Shown in pieces: positions 7,059 to 14,082 of a DNA stretch of 24,325 nt; the first letter of the stretch is position 1; each line of letters starts with the position of its first letter. The stretch covers positions 1 through 24,325 of the forward strand of contig JASLIG010000070.1 of NCBI GenBank assembly GCA_030152805.1, given 5' to 3'. The translations under genes were made by a program, and so were the position numbers. Below the pieces are notes generated by a model, which ran no database searches, was not told where the DNA came from, and was given only the letters and a program-made list of their open reading frames with translations. This stretch comes from Solirubrobacterales bacterium. Lineage in GTDB: Bacteria > Actinomycetota > Thermoleophilia > Solirubrobacterales > 70-9.

Positions 7059-8416
7059 GCGCCGGCGCGATGACGCTGGGCCGGGCCCGCCGCAAGGGGA
7101 AGGCGAAGAAGCGCTCGCGCGTCGCCGCGCCGTCGACCGAGTACAGCCTCCTGCTCACCGCGACCCTCTGCCTACTCGCTTTCGGCGCGGTGATGGTCTT
7201 CTCGGCCAGCTCGACCACCCAGGTGCTGAGCGACGGCAGCCTCGCCAACAGCGCCTTCTACCTGAAGCGGACGCTGATCTTCGGCGCCGTTGGCCTGCTG
7301 ATCATGCACCTGACCGCGCGCCACGGCCTAATCGCGGTCCGCCGCCTGACGCCGGTGCTGCTGGTCGGCTCGTTCCTCCTCCTATTCGCCGTCCTCGTCG
7401 CCGGCTCCAGCGCCAACGGCGCCAGCCGCTGGATCGGCCCCGGCTCGCTGCAGTTCCAACCCTCCGAGCTGGCCAAGGTGGCGCTGATCCTCTACGGGGC
7501 CGACCTGCTGGCGCGCGAACCGAAGCGGGTCCGCTCGATCCAGGGCCTGATGCCGTTCCTGCTGGTCGTCGGCACCGCCTGCCTCCTCGTTGTCGCCGAG
7601 CCCGACTTGGGGACGACGATGGTGATCGCCTTCTCGGTGGCGGCGACGCTGATGGCTGCGGGCGCCCGTCCCGTCGACCTCGGCAAGATCGCGCTCTGCC
7701 TCGGCGCCCTGGCGCTCCTGATGACCGTGGTCGAGCCCTACCGGATGGATCGCCTCACCGGCTTCCTGCACCCGGGCACCGATGCGGTCGGGACGGGCTT
7801 CCAGGCGGCGCAGGCGAAAATCGCGCTCGGCTCCGGCGGCTTCCTCGGCGTCGGCATCGGCAACGGCGTGCAGAAGGCTTTCTATTTGCCCGAGGCCCAC
7901 ACCGACATGATCTCGGCGGTGATCGGCGAGGAGCTGGGGATGGTCGGCATCCTCGGCGTCGTCGGCCTCTTCGCCCTCTTCGGCTACGCGGGACTGCGGG
8001 TGGCGCAGAAAGCCAAGGACCGCTACGGCAAGCTGCTCGTCGCCGGACTCACCTCGCTGGTCCTCGTGCAGGCGACGATCAACCTCTTTGCGGTGATGGG
8101 CCTGGCGCCGCTGACCGGGGTGCCGCTGCCGTTCGTCTCCTACGGCAACAGCAGCCTGATCGCCGCGCTCTTCGCGGTCGGTCTGATCCTCAACGTGGCA
8201 CGCGGCGGCCGGGCCAGCGCCGCGCGTGCGGGTCGCGCCTCCGGCGCTGGCAAACTGCGCATCGTCGAGGGCGGGCGTACTAATGGGGCTCGCAAAAGGA
8301 GCCAAAGGAGCGGATCTAGCCGTGGTGGAAAGAGCGCCCAGAGTGGTGGTGGCGGCAGGGGGAACAGCCGGCCACGTCGTGCCGGCAGTGGCCGTCGCCG
8401 CCGAGCTTCGGGATAG
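7055..8416 (+). CDS. ftsW: Septal peptidoglycan polymerase FtsW (SEDS family)
   Basis: This is a multi-pass SEDS glycosyltransferase that polymerises lipid II with the class B PBP at the septum. With the GTG at 7055 (overlapping the murD stop, G-rich ribosome site just upstream) it has 453 residues. Motifs in order: NGASRWIG (121-128), QPSELAKVA (135-143), EPDLGTTM (182-189), LPEAHTDMI (278-286, containing the catalytic-region Asp of SEDS proteins) and GVPLPFVSYGNSSL (355-368). Helices end near residue 382. The last ~70 residues form an Arg/Gly/Ser-rich tail, and most of it is encoded in DNA that also encodes the start of MurG. A rodA paralog is possible by sequence, but the dcw position favours ftsW. 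Confidence 0.95.
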   Translation: MSAGAMTLGRARRKGKAKKRSRVAAPSTEYSLLLTATLCLLAFGAVMVFSASSTTQVLSDGSLANSAFYLKRTLIFGAVGLLIMHLTARHGLIAVRRLTPVLLVGSFLLLFAVLVAGSSANGASRWIGPGSLQFQPSELAKVALILYGADLLAREPKRVRSIQGLMPFLLVVGTACLLVVAEPDLGTTMVIAFSVAATLMAAGARPVDLGKIALCLGALALLMTVVEPYRMDRLTGFLHPGTDAVGTGFQAAQAKIALGSGGFLGVGIGNGVQKAFYLPEAHTDMISAVIGEELGMVGILGVVGLFALFGYAGLRVAQKAKDRYGKLLVAGLTSLVLVQATINLFAVMGLAPLTGVPLPFVSYGNSSLIAALFAVGLILNVARGGRASAARAGRASGAGKLRIVEGGRTNGARKRSQRSGSSRGGKSAQSGGGGRGNSRPRRAGSGRRRRASG

Positions 8417-9434
8417 CGGCGCCGAGGTCTCCTTCCTCGGCACGCGCGAGCGGATCGAGGCGGAGCTGGTGCCGGCGGCCGGCTACGAGATCGACTTCGT
8501 CAAGGTGCGGGGGATCGACCGACGCAATCCGCTGCGTGCCGCCGCCGCGGTCGCCGAGGCCGCCGGCGCGGTCGGCGCGGCGCGCCGCGTGCTGCGCCGC
8601 CGCGGCGCCGACGTCGTCCTCGGCGGCGGCGGCTTCGTCGCTGGGCCGGCGGGGCTGGCAGCGGTCCTGACCCGCACGCCGCTGGTCCTGACCGAGGCCG
8701 ATAGCCACCTCGGTCTCGCCAACCGCCTGCTGGCCGGACGGGCGCGCCGCGTCTGCCTCTCCTTCCAGATCGAGGGACGCGAGGGCGGGCCCTACCTGGT
8801 GACGGGCAGGCCTGTGCCGAGTGCGGTTCTCGAGGCCGACCGCGACGCGGCCCGCCGGCGCTTTGGCGTGTCGGCCGAGTCCCGCTGCCTGCTGGTGATG
8901 GGCGGCAGCCAGGGGGCGCGCTCGATCAACGAGGCGGCGATCGTGGCGTTCGCCGAAGGGGGACCCGGACCGGACGCCGAGCTCGCACGAGACTTCCACG
9001 TCATCCACCTCGCCGGCAGGCGCGACTACTCGGAGCTGGCGCAGCGGCTGGCAGCGTCGTCGAACGAGGAGCGCTACACGCTGCTCGAGTACGAGCCTGA
9101 TCTCGGTGCCGTGCTCGCCGCCTGCGACCTGGTGCTGGCGCGCTCCGGTGGCTCGATCTTCGAGGTCGTCGCGGCCGGTCGCCCGGCGATCCTCGTCCCC
9201 TATCCATATGCCACGGCGGATCACCAGACGGCAAACGCGACATGGATGGCCGAGGCTGGCGCGGCGGAAACGATCGAGGACTCCGCCCTGTCGGCTGCGC
9301 TGCTCGCCGAGCGGGTCTCCTCTCTGCTCGCGGACCAACGGCGGCTCGACGCGATGGCGGAGGCATCGGCCTCGCTGGCGCGGCCGCACGCCGCTCGCGC
9401 CATCGCCGACGAGGTACTGGCGGCGACACGATGA
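8283..9434 (+). CDS. murG: UDP-GlcNAc:lipid I N-acetylglucosaminyltransferase
   Basis: MurG adds GlcNAc to lipid I at the inner face of the membrane, producing lipid II. It is a GT-B (GT28) enzyme. From the ATG at 8283 it has 383 residues. It shows the N-terminal GGTAGH (26-31) and later GGSQGARSIN, LLEYEPDLGAVL, LARSGGSIFEV and PYPYATADHQTANA, the donor-site signatures of the family. Start choice is uncertain: GTG 8321 and GTG 8324 are in frame, with AAAGGAG upstream, and would give a protein starting VVERAPRVVV or VERAPRVVV. Any of these overlaps the ftsW tail by about 90-135 bases. The 3' end overlaps murC as ATGA. Confidence 0.94.
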   Translation: MGLAKGAKGADLAVVERAPRVVVAAGGTAGHVVPAVAVAAELRDSGAEVSFLGTRERIEAELVPAAGYEIDFVKVRGIDRRNPLRAAAAVAEAAGAVGAARRVLRRRGADVVLGGGGFVAGPAGLAAVLTRTPLVLTEADSHLGLANRLLAGRARRVCLSFQIEGREGGPYLVTGRPVPSAVLEADRDAARRRFGVSAESRCLLVMGGSQGARSINEAAIVAFAEGGPGPDAELARDFHVIHLAGRRDYSELAQRLAASSNEERYTLLEYEPDLGAVLAACDLVLARSGGSIFEVVAAGRPAILVPYPYATADHQTANATWMAEAGAAETIEDSALSAALLAERVSSLLADQRRLDAMAEASASLARPHAARAIADEVLAATR

Positions 9435-10705
9435 GCGACTGGCCCTCGCGGCGGCTGCACTTCATCGGCATCGGCGGAGCCGGGATGAGCGGACTGGCGC
9501 TGGTGTGCTTGCGGCTCGATGCGATCGTCACCGGCAGTGACCGGGCCGACTCCTCATATATAGAGCGGCTGCGCGAGGCCGGGCTCGAACCGGTCGTCGG
9601 CCACGACGCCGCCAACCTGCCCGAGGGGGCGGAGGTCATCGTTTCCACCGCAATCGCTGACGACAACCCGGAGCTGGCCCTCGCTCGCGAGCGAGGCATA
9701 GAGCCGATCCACCGCGGCGCCCTGCTCGCCGAGCTCTGTGCCGAGAAGCGCCTGATCGCCGTCGCCGGCACCCACGGCAAGACGACGACCACCGCGATGC
9801 TCGTTTGGGCCCTCCGCGGACTCGATGCCGATCCCGCCTTCTTCGTCGGCGGCGAGGTGCCGGGGCTGGGACCGGACGGCGCCGCGGCCAACGCTGGCTG
9901 GGGGGAAGGGGAGTGGGTCGTCGCCGAGGCCGACGAGAGCGACGCCAGCTTCCTCGAGTTGAGGCCGGAGATAGCCGTCGTCACCAACATTGAGATGGAC
10001 CACCACAGCCGCTGGGGGTCGGAGGCCGAGCTGCGCGAGGCGTTTGCCGAGTTCGCCGGAAAGGCGAGCGCGGTGGTGCGGCCAGAGGACTCGGAGATGG
10101 AGATCGAGCTGGCGGTGCCAGGGCATCACAATCTGCTCAACGCTCGCGCCGCGGTCGCCGCGGCCAGCGCAGCTGGCTTTGACGCCGCCGCGGTCGCCGC
10201 GGCCCTGGTCGACTTTCCGGGGGTTCACCGCCGGCTGGAGCTGAAGGGCGAACGCAACGGCTCGCGCATATACGACGACTACGCCCACCACCCGACCGAG
10301 GTGCGGGCGGCGCTATCGGCGCTGCGCGAGCTCGAACCGGGCCGCCTGATTGCCGTATTCCAGCCGCACCTCTACTCACGCACGAAGGTCTTCGCCGGGG
10401 AGTTCGGCGCTGCCCTGGCCCTCGCCGACGAAGCGGTCGTGCTCGACGTCTACCCGGCGCGCGAGGAGCCCGTGGGCGAGCTGGCCGGGGTCAGCGGCCT
10501 GGGGGTTGCGCAGGCGGCCGCGGAGCGGATGGGAGGTCGGCGGGTGCGCTGGCTGCCGAAAGCGACCGCCGCCGCGCTGGCCGGCCTCCTGGACCACAAC
10601 CAGGCGGTCGGCATCGACGGTCAGGTGCTGGTCACGATCGGCGCCGGCGACGTCTTCAGACTGGGCGAGGCGCTGGTCGAAGGCGACGAGGGGGGTTCGC
10701 GGTGA
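9431..10705 (+). CDS. murC: UDP-MurNAc:L-alanine ligase, compact form
   Basis: MurC starts the peptide stem by adding L-Ala to UDP-MurNAc. The protein has 424 residues, shorter than the usual ~450-490. It has the N-terminal FIGIGGAGMSGLA, GSD at 35-37, the P-loop GTHGKTT (113-119), EADESDASFL, NIEMDHHSRW, GHHNLLNARAA and the C-terminal YDDYAHHPTEV, FQPHLYSRTK and GAGDVF. The shortfall is in the central domain: between NIEMDHH and PGHHN only about 38 residues remain, and the segment 211-228 replaces what is normally a longer strand-rich section. All catalytic motifs are kept, so I read it as functional. The ATG overlaps the murG stop (ATGA), and the stop overlaps murB (GTGA). Confidence 0.95.
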   Translation: MSDWPSRRLHFIGIGGAGMSGLALVCLRLDAIVTGSDRADSSYIERLREAGLEPVVGHDAANLPEGAEVIVSTAIADDNPELALARERGIEPIHRGALLAELCAEKRLIAVAGTHGKTTTTAMLVWALRGLDADPAFFVGGEVPGLGPDGAAANAGWGEGEWVVAEADESDASFLELRPEIAVVTNIEMDHHSRWGSEAELREAFAEFAGKASAVVRPEDSEMEIELAVPGHHNLLNARAAVAAASAAGFDAAAVAAALVDFPGVHRRLELKGERNGSRIYDDYAHHPTEVRAALSALRELEPGRLIAVFQPHLYSRTKVFAGEFGAALALADEAVVLDVYPAREEPVGELAGVSGLGVAQAAAERMGGRRVRWLPKATAAALAGLLDHNQAVGIDGQVLVTIGAGDVFRLGEALVEGDEGGSR

Positions 10706-11616
10706 GCGCCCCCCCGCCCGAGGTGCAGAGCGACTATCCCCTCGCCCGGTTGACCACCGTGCGCACCGGCGGCAGCGCCGACTTCTTTGCGCGGCCCGGG
10801 AGCGAGGGGGCGCTGCTCTCGCTGCTTGCTTGGGCTGGCGAGGAGGGCCTCCCACTCGGCGTGATTGGCTCAGGTTCGAACTTGCTCGTCGCCGACGCCG
10901 GCTTCCGCGGCCTCGCGCTCAAGCTCGACGGCGAGCTGACCGCGATCGAGCGCGAGGGGGAGGGGATCGTCTGCGGCGGCGGTGCGCGTTTCCCTTCGGC
11001 CTCGGCAAAGGCCGCCGGCTGGGGTCTCGCCGGAATCGAATTCGGCGTCAACATCCCCGGCACCGCGGGTGGCGCGGTGAGGATGAACGCCAACGCCTAC
11101 GGCGGCCAGCTCGCCGCGGTGCTGGCTTGGGTCGACGTCTGCACGGGCGCGGGCAGCGAGCGCCGCGAGCCCGGCTCGCTCGGCTTCGCCTACCGCAGTT
11201 CCAACCTGACTGCCGGCGAGGTCGTCTCCCGCGTCTCCTTCCACCTGCGGCCGGACGAGCCGGCGGCGATCCGCGCGCGCCTTGAGGAGATGCGCGGCAA
11301 ACGGCGGGAAGCGCAGCCCTCCGGAATCAAGACCTTCGGCTCGACTTTCAAGAACCCAGAGGATGCACAGGCCGAGGGCCGCAGCGCGGGGCAGTTGCTC
11401 GAGGCGGCTGGCTGCCAGGGCCTTCAGCATGGCGGTGCGCGCTTCTCGCCGAAGCACGCCAACTTCGTCGAGAACACCGACGGGGCGACGACCGCGGACG
11501 TCCTGGCCCTAATGGCCGAGGGTCGCCGCCGCGTGCACGAGCACACCGGCGTCGTGCTCGAGCCGGAGGTGCAGGTGCTGGGCGATGTCGAATGGCCGGA
11601 GGGCTGGGAGCTGTGA
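10702..11616 (+). CDS. murB: UDP-N-acetylenolpyruvoylglucosamine reductase
   Basis: MurB is an FAD-dependent, NADPH-using cytoplasmic reductase that converts enolpyruvyl-UDP-GlcNAc to UDP-MurNAc. The 304-residue protein has TVRTGGSADFF, the FAD motif GSGSNLLVAD (56-65), NIPGTAGGAVRMNA (117-130), YRSSN (164-168), GSTFKNP with the catalytic serine (213-219), and the C-terminal SPKHANFVEN. Its compact length fits the shorter, Bacillus-type MurB class. The GTG start overlaps the murC stop, and the stop overlaps the ftsQ GTG start. The murC-murB-ftsQ-ftsZ order is classic for Gram-positive dcw clusters. Confidence 0.95.
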   Translation: MSAPPPEVQSDYPLARLTTVRTGGSADFFARPGSEGALLSLLAWAGEEGLPLGVIGSGSNLLVADAGFRGLALKLDGELTAIEREGEGIVCGGGARFPSASAKAAGWGLAGIEFGVNIPGTAGGAVRMNANAYGGQLAAVLAWVDVCTGAGSERREPGSLGFAYRSSNLTAGEVVSRVSFHLRPDEPAAIRARLEEMRGKRREAQPSGIKTFGSTFKNPEDAQAEGRSAGQLLEAAGCQGLQHGGARFSPKHANFVENTDGATTADVLALMAEGRRRVHEHTGVVLEPEVQVLGDVEWPEGWEL

Positions 11617-12146
11617 GGCGGCTGTACCGAGGGGTGATCGTGATCCTCGTGGTGATCGTCGTCGCTTTCGTCTTTCAGCGCATCTTCGGCAGCAAGACGG
11701 TGATCCCACATCTCGTCTCCAGCCGCCCGGTCGCGGCGATCGGCAGTGGCGAAGGTGCTGTCGCGGTCGCCGAAGACGGTACGGTCCTCACCTGGTTCCC
11801 GCTCGGTGAAGACGTTCAGCTGCCGAGGCTGCCGCTCGAATCGCCGCCCAAAGGGCCACGGGTCGAGGGGCCCGTGCTCGAACAGGTCCGCGTCCTCGCC
11901 ACCTCTCCCGCTGCCCTGCGTCCCTACGTCGAAGGCAGCTACTTCGGCGAAAGCGGGGTGGACGTCGAACTCACCTCGGGAATCGAACTGCGCTTCGGCA
12001 GCGCCGGTCAGGCGGCGCGAAAGTGGAAGGCCGCGGCAGCGGTGCTTGCCGACCCCTCAATCACCACGCTCGATTATGTAGACCTGCACGTGCCGGGACG
12101 CCCAGCGACAGGTGGCTCTGGGCATACGCTTCCGCCCATTCCCTAA
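11613..12146 (+). CDS. ftsQ: FtsQ/DivIB-like division protein lacking a POTRA domain
   Basis: A 177-residue protein starting at the GTG overlapping the murB stop, with GGAGGG about nine bases upstream. It has a short basic N-terminus (MRRLYR), one transmembrane helix (about 7-22) and an extracytoplasmic domain. The motifs AVAEDGTVLTW, LTSGIELRFGS, ARKWKAAAAVL and YVDLHVPGRPATGG match the beta-domain and C-terminus of FtsQ. Normal FtsQ has a POTRA domain of about 70 residues between helix and beta-domain; here only about 18 residues fit. FtsQ links FtsL/FtsB to the divisome. Position between murB and ftsZ supports the call. Its product may be unable to make POTRA-dependent contacts. An ATG at 11592 is possible but less coupled. 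Confidence 0.82.
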   Translation: MRRLYRGVIVILVVIVVAFVFQRIFGSKTVIPHLVSSRPVAAIGSGEGAVAVAEDGTVLTWFPLGEDVQLPRLPLESPPKGPRVEGPVLEQVRVLATSPAALRPYVEGSYFGESGVDVELTSGIELRFGSAGQAARKWKAAAAVLADPSITTLDYVDLHVPGRPATGGSGHTLPPIP

Positions 12147-12196
12147 ACCCTCGACCACAGGGTTAGGTCAGTGAAACCCTCAAGTAAGACTTGAGG
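12146..12196 (+). terminator. Two tandem stem-loops after ftsQ
   Basis: AACCCT (12146-12151) pairs with AGGGTT (12159-12164) around a 7-base loop. CCTCAAGT (12178-12185) pairs perfectly with ACTTGAGG (12189-12196) around AAG. Neither is followed by a real T-run (only AATTTG after the second), so they may be weak terminators or mRNA 3'-end stabilisers separating murB-ftsQ from the ftsZ promoter. Confidence 0.4.
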
Positions 12197-12225
12197 AATT
12201 TGCCTGCAGGATGGCGCCCGGCCGT

Positions 12226-12254
12226 TTGACAGACCCCGCCCGATACCCTACGTT
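12226..12254 (+). promoter_or_regulatory. Predicted ftsZ promoter
   Basis: TTGACA (12226-12231, full consensus -35), a 17-base spacer and TACGTT (12249-12254, TAnnnT type -10). The predicted start near 12261 leaves a leader of about 140 bases before ftsZ. It lies in the only intergenic stretch longer than 200 bases in the window (12147-12402). Confidence 0.65.
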
Positions 12255-12266
12255 GAGCGCAATTTC

Positions 12267-12279
12267 CGCTGTTACAGCG
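12267..12279. promoter_or_regulatory. Palindrome just downstream of the ftsZ transcription start
   Basis: CGCTGTTACAGCG is a perfect 6-1-6 palindrome about six bases past the predicted start, where a bound repressor would block transcription. The regulator is unknown; it could also be a small RNA hairpin in the leader. Confidence 0.35.
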
Positions 12280-12338
12280 TACCCTTGAACCCTTAAGCAT
12301 TGCTGTAGCGTCGGACGGAACAAAGGCTCAACTCAACA

Positions 12339-12385
12339 CCCAGTCCTGCGGACCGGGACATATCCAGCCCCCACCGGGGACTGGG
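12339..12385 (+). promoter_or_regulatory. Structured 5' leader of ftsZ with alternative pairings
   Basis: CCCAGTCC (12339-12346) is perfectly complementary to GGACTGGG (12378-12385), closing a 31-base loop that ends just before the ribosome site GGAG (12389-12392). GTCC (12343-12346) can instead pair locally with GGAC (12350-12353). The two foldings exclude each other and could tune ftsZ translation. This is inference from complementarity alone. Confidence 0.35.
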
Positions 12386-12402
12386 CTTGGAGAAATCGGG
12401 AG

Positions 12403-13482
12403 ATGGAATCCACATACCTCGCGGTGATCAAGGTGGTCGGCGCAGGCGGCGGCGGTACCAACGCCGTCAGTCGCATGGTCGATGCCGGCATTCGCGGCGT
12501 CGAGTTCGTCGCCGTCAACACCGACGCGCAGGCGCTGCAGGCCTGCGATGCCGACATCAAGCTCTCGATCGGCCAGGAGCTGACTCGAGGCCTCGGCGCC
12601 GGCGGCAACCCCGAGGTGGGAGCTGGCGCGGCGGCGGAGAGCCGCGATGAGATCAAGGAGGCGCTGAAGGGCGCCGACATGGTCTTCGTCACCGCCGGCG
12701 AGGGTGGCGGCACGGGCACCGGCTCGGCGCCGGTTATAGCCGAGATCGCCAAGGAAGAGATCGGCGCGCTGACGGTGGGCGCCGTGACCAAGCCCTTCGA
12801 GTTCGAGGGCAAACGGCGCATGCAGCAGGCGCTCGAGGGCATCGAGAAACTGCGCAACAACGTCGACACCCTGATCATCGTCCCCAACGAGAAGCTGCTG
12901 CAGGCGGTCGAGCGGCGCACCAGCGTGCTCGAGGCCTTCCGCCAGGCCGACGACATCCTGCGCCAGGGCGTGCAGGGCATCACCGATCTGATCACGATCC
13001 CCGGCCTGATCAACCTCGACTTCGCCGACGTGCGCACGATCATGCGCGACGCCGGCTCGGCCCTGATGGGCGTCGGCTCGGCCTCCGGCGAGGCCCGCGC
13101 GCTCGACGCCGCCAAGGCGGCGATCACCTCGCCCTTGATCGAGGAGTCGATCAAGGGCGCCACCGGGATGCTGCTCAACATCACCGGCCCCGAGGACCTC
13201 GGCCTCTTCGAGGTCAACGAGGCGGCCCAGCTGGTCCAGGCGGAGGCCGACGACAACGCCAACATCATCTTCGGCTCGGTCGTCGACCAGTCGATGCGCG
13301 ACGAGGTGCGGGTGACGGTCATCGCCACCGGGTTCGAGGGCTTCGAGTTGCTCGCCCGCTCGCCGCAGCGCGTGCGGCGGCGTTACGAGAGCCGGCCGCG
13401 GATCTCGGCTGAGGACACGGATATCCGCAAACTGCGGGTGAGCGACGACGACATCGACGTGCCGGGGTTCCTCAAAGAATGA
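12403..13482 (+). CDS. ftsZ: Cell division protein FtsZ
   Basis: FtsZ is the tubulin-like GTPase that polymerises into the Z-ring. The 359-residue protein has the actinobacterial N-terminus ESTYLAVIKVVG, GAGGGGTNAV (13-22), the tubulin signature GGGTGTGSAP (101-110), the T7 synergy loop NLDFADV (204-210) and the conserved C-terminal tail DDIDVPGFLK that binds membrane tethers such as SepF. The linker before this tail is short (about 30 residues). The ATG at 12403 is supported by the family N-terminus and by GGAG ten bases upstream. No ftsA is present, as usual in this phylum. Genes that usually follow ftsZ (yggS, sepF) are absent here; a convergent GNAT gene follows instead. Confidence 0.98.
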   Translation: MESTYLAVIKVVGAGGGGTNAVSRMVDAGIRGVEFVAVNTDAQALQACDADIKLSIGQELTRGLGAGGNPEVGAGAAAESRDEIKEALKGADMVFVTAGEGGGTGTGSAPVIAEIAKEEIGALTVGAVTKPFEFEGKRRMQQALEGIEKLRNNVDTLIIVPNEKLLQAVERRTSVLEAFRQADDILRQGVQGITDLITIPGLINLDFADVRTIMRDAGSALMGVGSASGEARALDAAKAAITSPLIEESIKGATGMLLNITGPEDLGLFEVNEAAQLVQAEADDNANIIFGSVVDQSMRDEVRVTVIATGFEGFELLARSPQRVRRRYESRPRISAEDTDIRKLRVSDDDIDVPGFLKE

Positions 13483-13496
13483 GCTTTGGCGTGGGT

Positions 13497-13564
13497 GGGC
13501 CGATTGTCAGGCCCTCCCGCCGCCGCTTCGCGGGAGTTCGTCGGGAGGGCCTGACAATCGGCCC
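13497..13564. terminator. Long perfect hairpin between convergent ftsZ and GNAT genes
   Basis: Arms 13497-13519 and 13542-13564 are perfect 23-bp reverse complements with a 22-base loop. The right arm abuts the stop codon of the minus-strand GNAT gene (13565-13567), and the left arm begins 14 bases after the ftsZ stop. It probably serves as a bidirectional terminator, although no T-run follows on either strand. It lacks the ACTTTTTCG core seen in the other two long inverted repeats. Confidence 0.75.
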
Positions 13565-14059
13565 TCACAGGTCGAGCTCGTAGTAGAGCATCCGGGGGCC
13601 GTCGGGGGCGCCTTCGCGATTCGTAAAGCTTCGGCTCTCGTAGAGGGCCCGGGCCTCCGTATCGGTTTCGCCGGTGGTCAGCTCGAAGTGGTCGGCGCCG
13701 GCTTCGCGGGCTGCTTCGATCGCTGTGTCGAGCAGGGCGCCGCCGATGCCTTGGCCGCGCCGCTCGGGGATGACGTAGAGCTCTTCCAGGTAGACGTCGT
13801 TCGCCTTTGACCAGAGCGAGGGGCGGGTTCGGAAGAGCGCGAAGCCATGCGGCGGATCTCCGGCGAGCAGGACGGTGATCTCCTCCTCGGCCAGCAGTTC
13901 GCCGAGGCGCTCCGTAAGCGCCGGGACTCCCGGCGTGGGGTCGTCGTATTCGGTGTTGAAGTCGTGCAGGAGCTGCGCGACATCGGCGGCGTCGTCCTCG
14001 CCGGCCCGGCGGATTTCGTTGTGCGGCCGCTCGGTCATTTCCGCGAACGAGCTTGCCAC
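13565..14059 (-). CDS. GNAT-family N-acetyltransferase
   Basis: A 164-residue single-domain GNAT protein that would transfer an acetyl group from acetyl-CoA. The acetyl-CoA motif RRGQGIG (100-106) is followed by GALLDTAIEAA. Before it lies strand LEELYVIPE, and after it ELTTGETDTEARALYESRSF, the usual GNAT motif B region. The substrate cannot be told. The GTG at 14059 is preceded by GGAGAG at good spacing; an ATG at 14038 is an alternative that removes seven residues. It is divergent from gcvT with only about 23 bases between starts, and convergent with ftsZ across the long hairpin. Confidence 0.88.
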   Translation of the reverse strand: MASSFAEMTERPHNEIRRAGEDDAADVAQLLHDFNTEYDDPTPGVPALTERLGELLAEEEITVLLAGDPPHGFALFRTRPSLWSKANDVYLEELYVIPERRGQGIGGALLDTAIEAAREAGADHFELTTGETDTEARALYESRSFTNREGAPDGPRMLYYELDL

Positions 14060-14069
14060 AGCTCTCCAA

Positions 14070-14075
14070 TACGCT
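14070..14075 (+). promoter_or_regulatory. Predicted -10 element of a leaderless gcvT transcript
   Basis: TACGCT (TAnnnT) lies exactly seven bases before the GTG at 14083, with no Shine-Dalgarno sequence between. A convincing -35 is not visible. The gap to the divergent GNAT start leaves no room for a glycine riboswitch. Confidence 0.4.
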
Positions 14076-14082
14076 GCCGCCC

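Noticed and set aside
9242..9430. N-terminal extension of murC starting inside murG
   Set aside because: The extension is the out-of-frame reading of murG; ATG 9431 overlaps the murG stop and begins the typical MurC N-terminus.
9555..9567. TATATAGAGCG in murC resembling part of the tetR operator
   Set aside because: It is coding sequence (SYIER) within murC and lacks the second half of the palindrome; probably chance.
14060..14082. Glycine riboswitch upstream of gcvT
   Set aside because: The intergenic space is only about 23 bases and shows no aptamer-like pairing.
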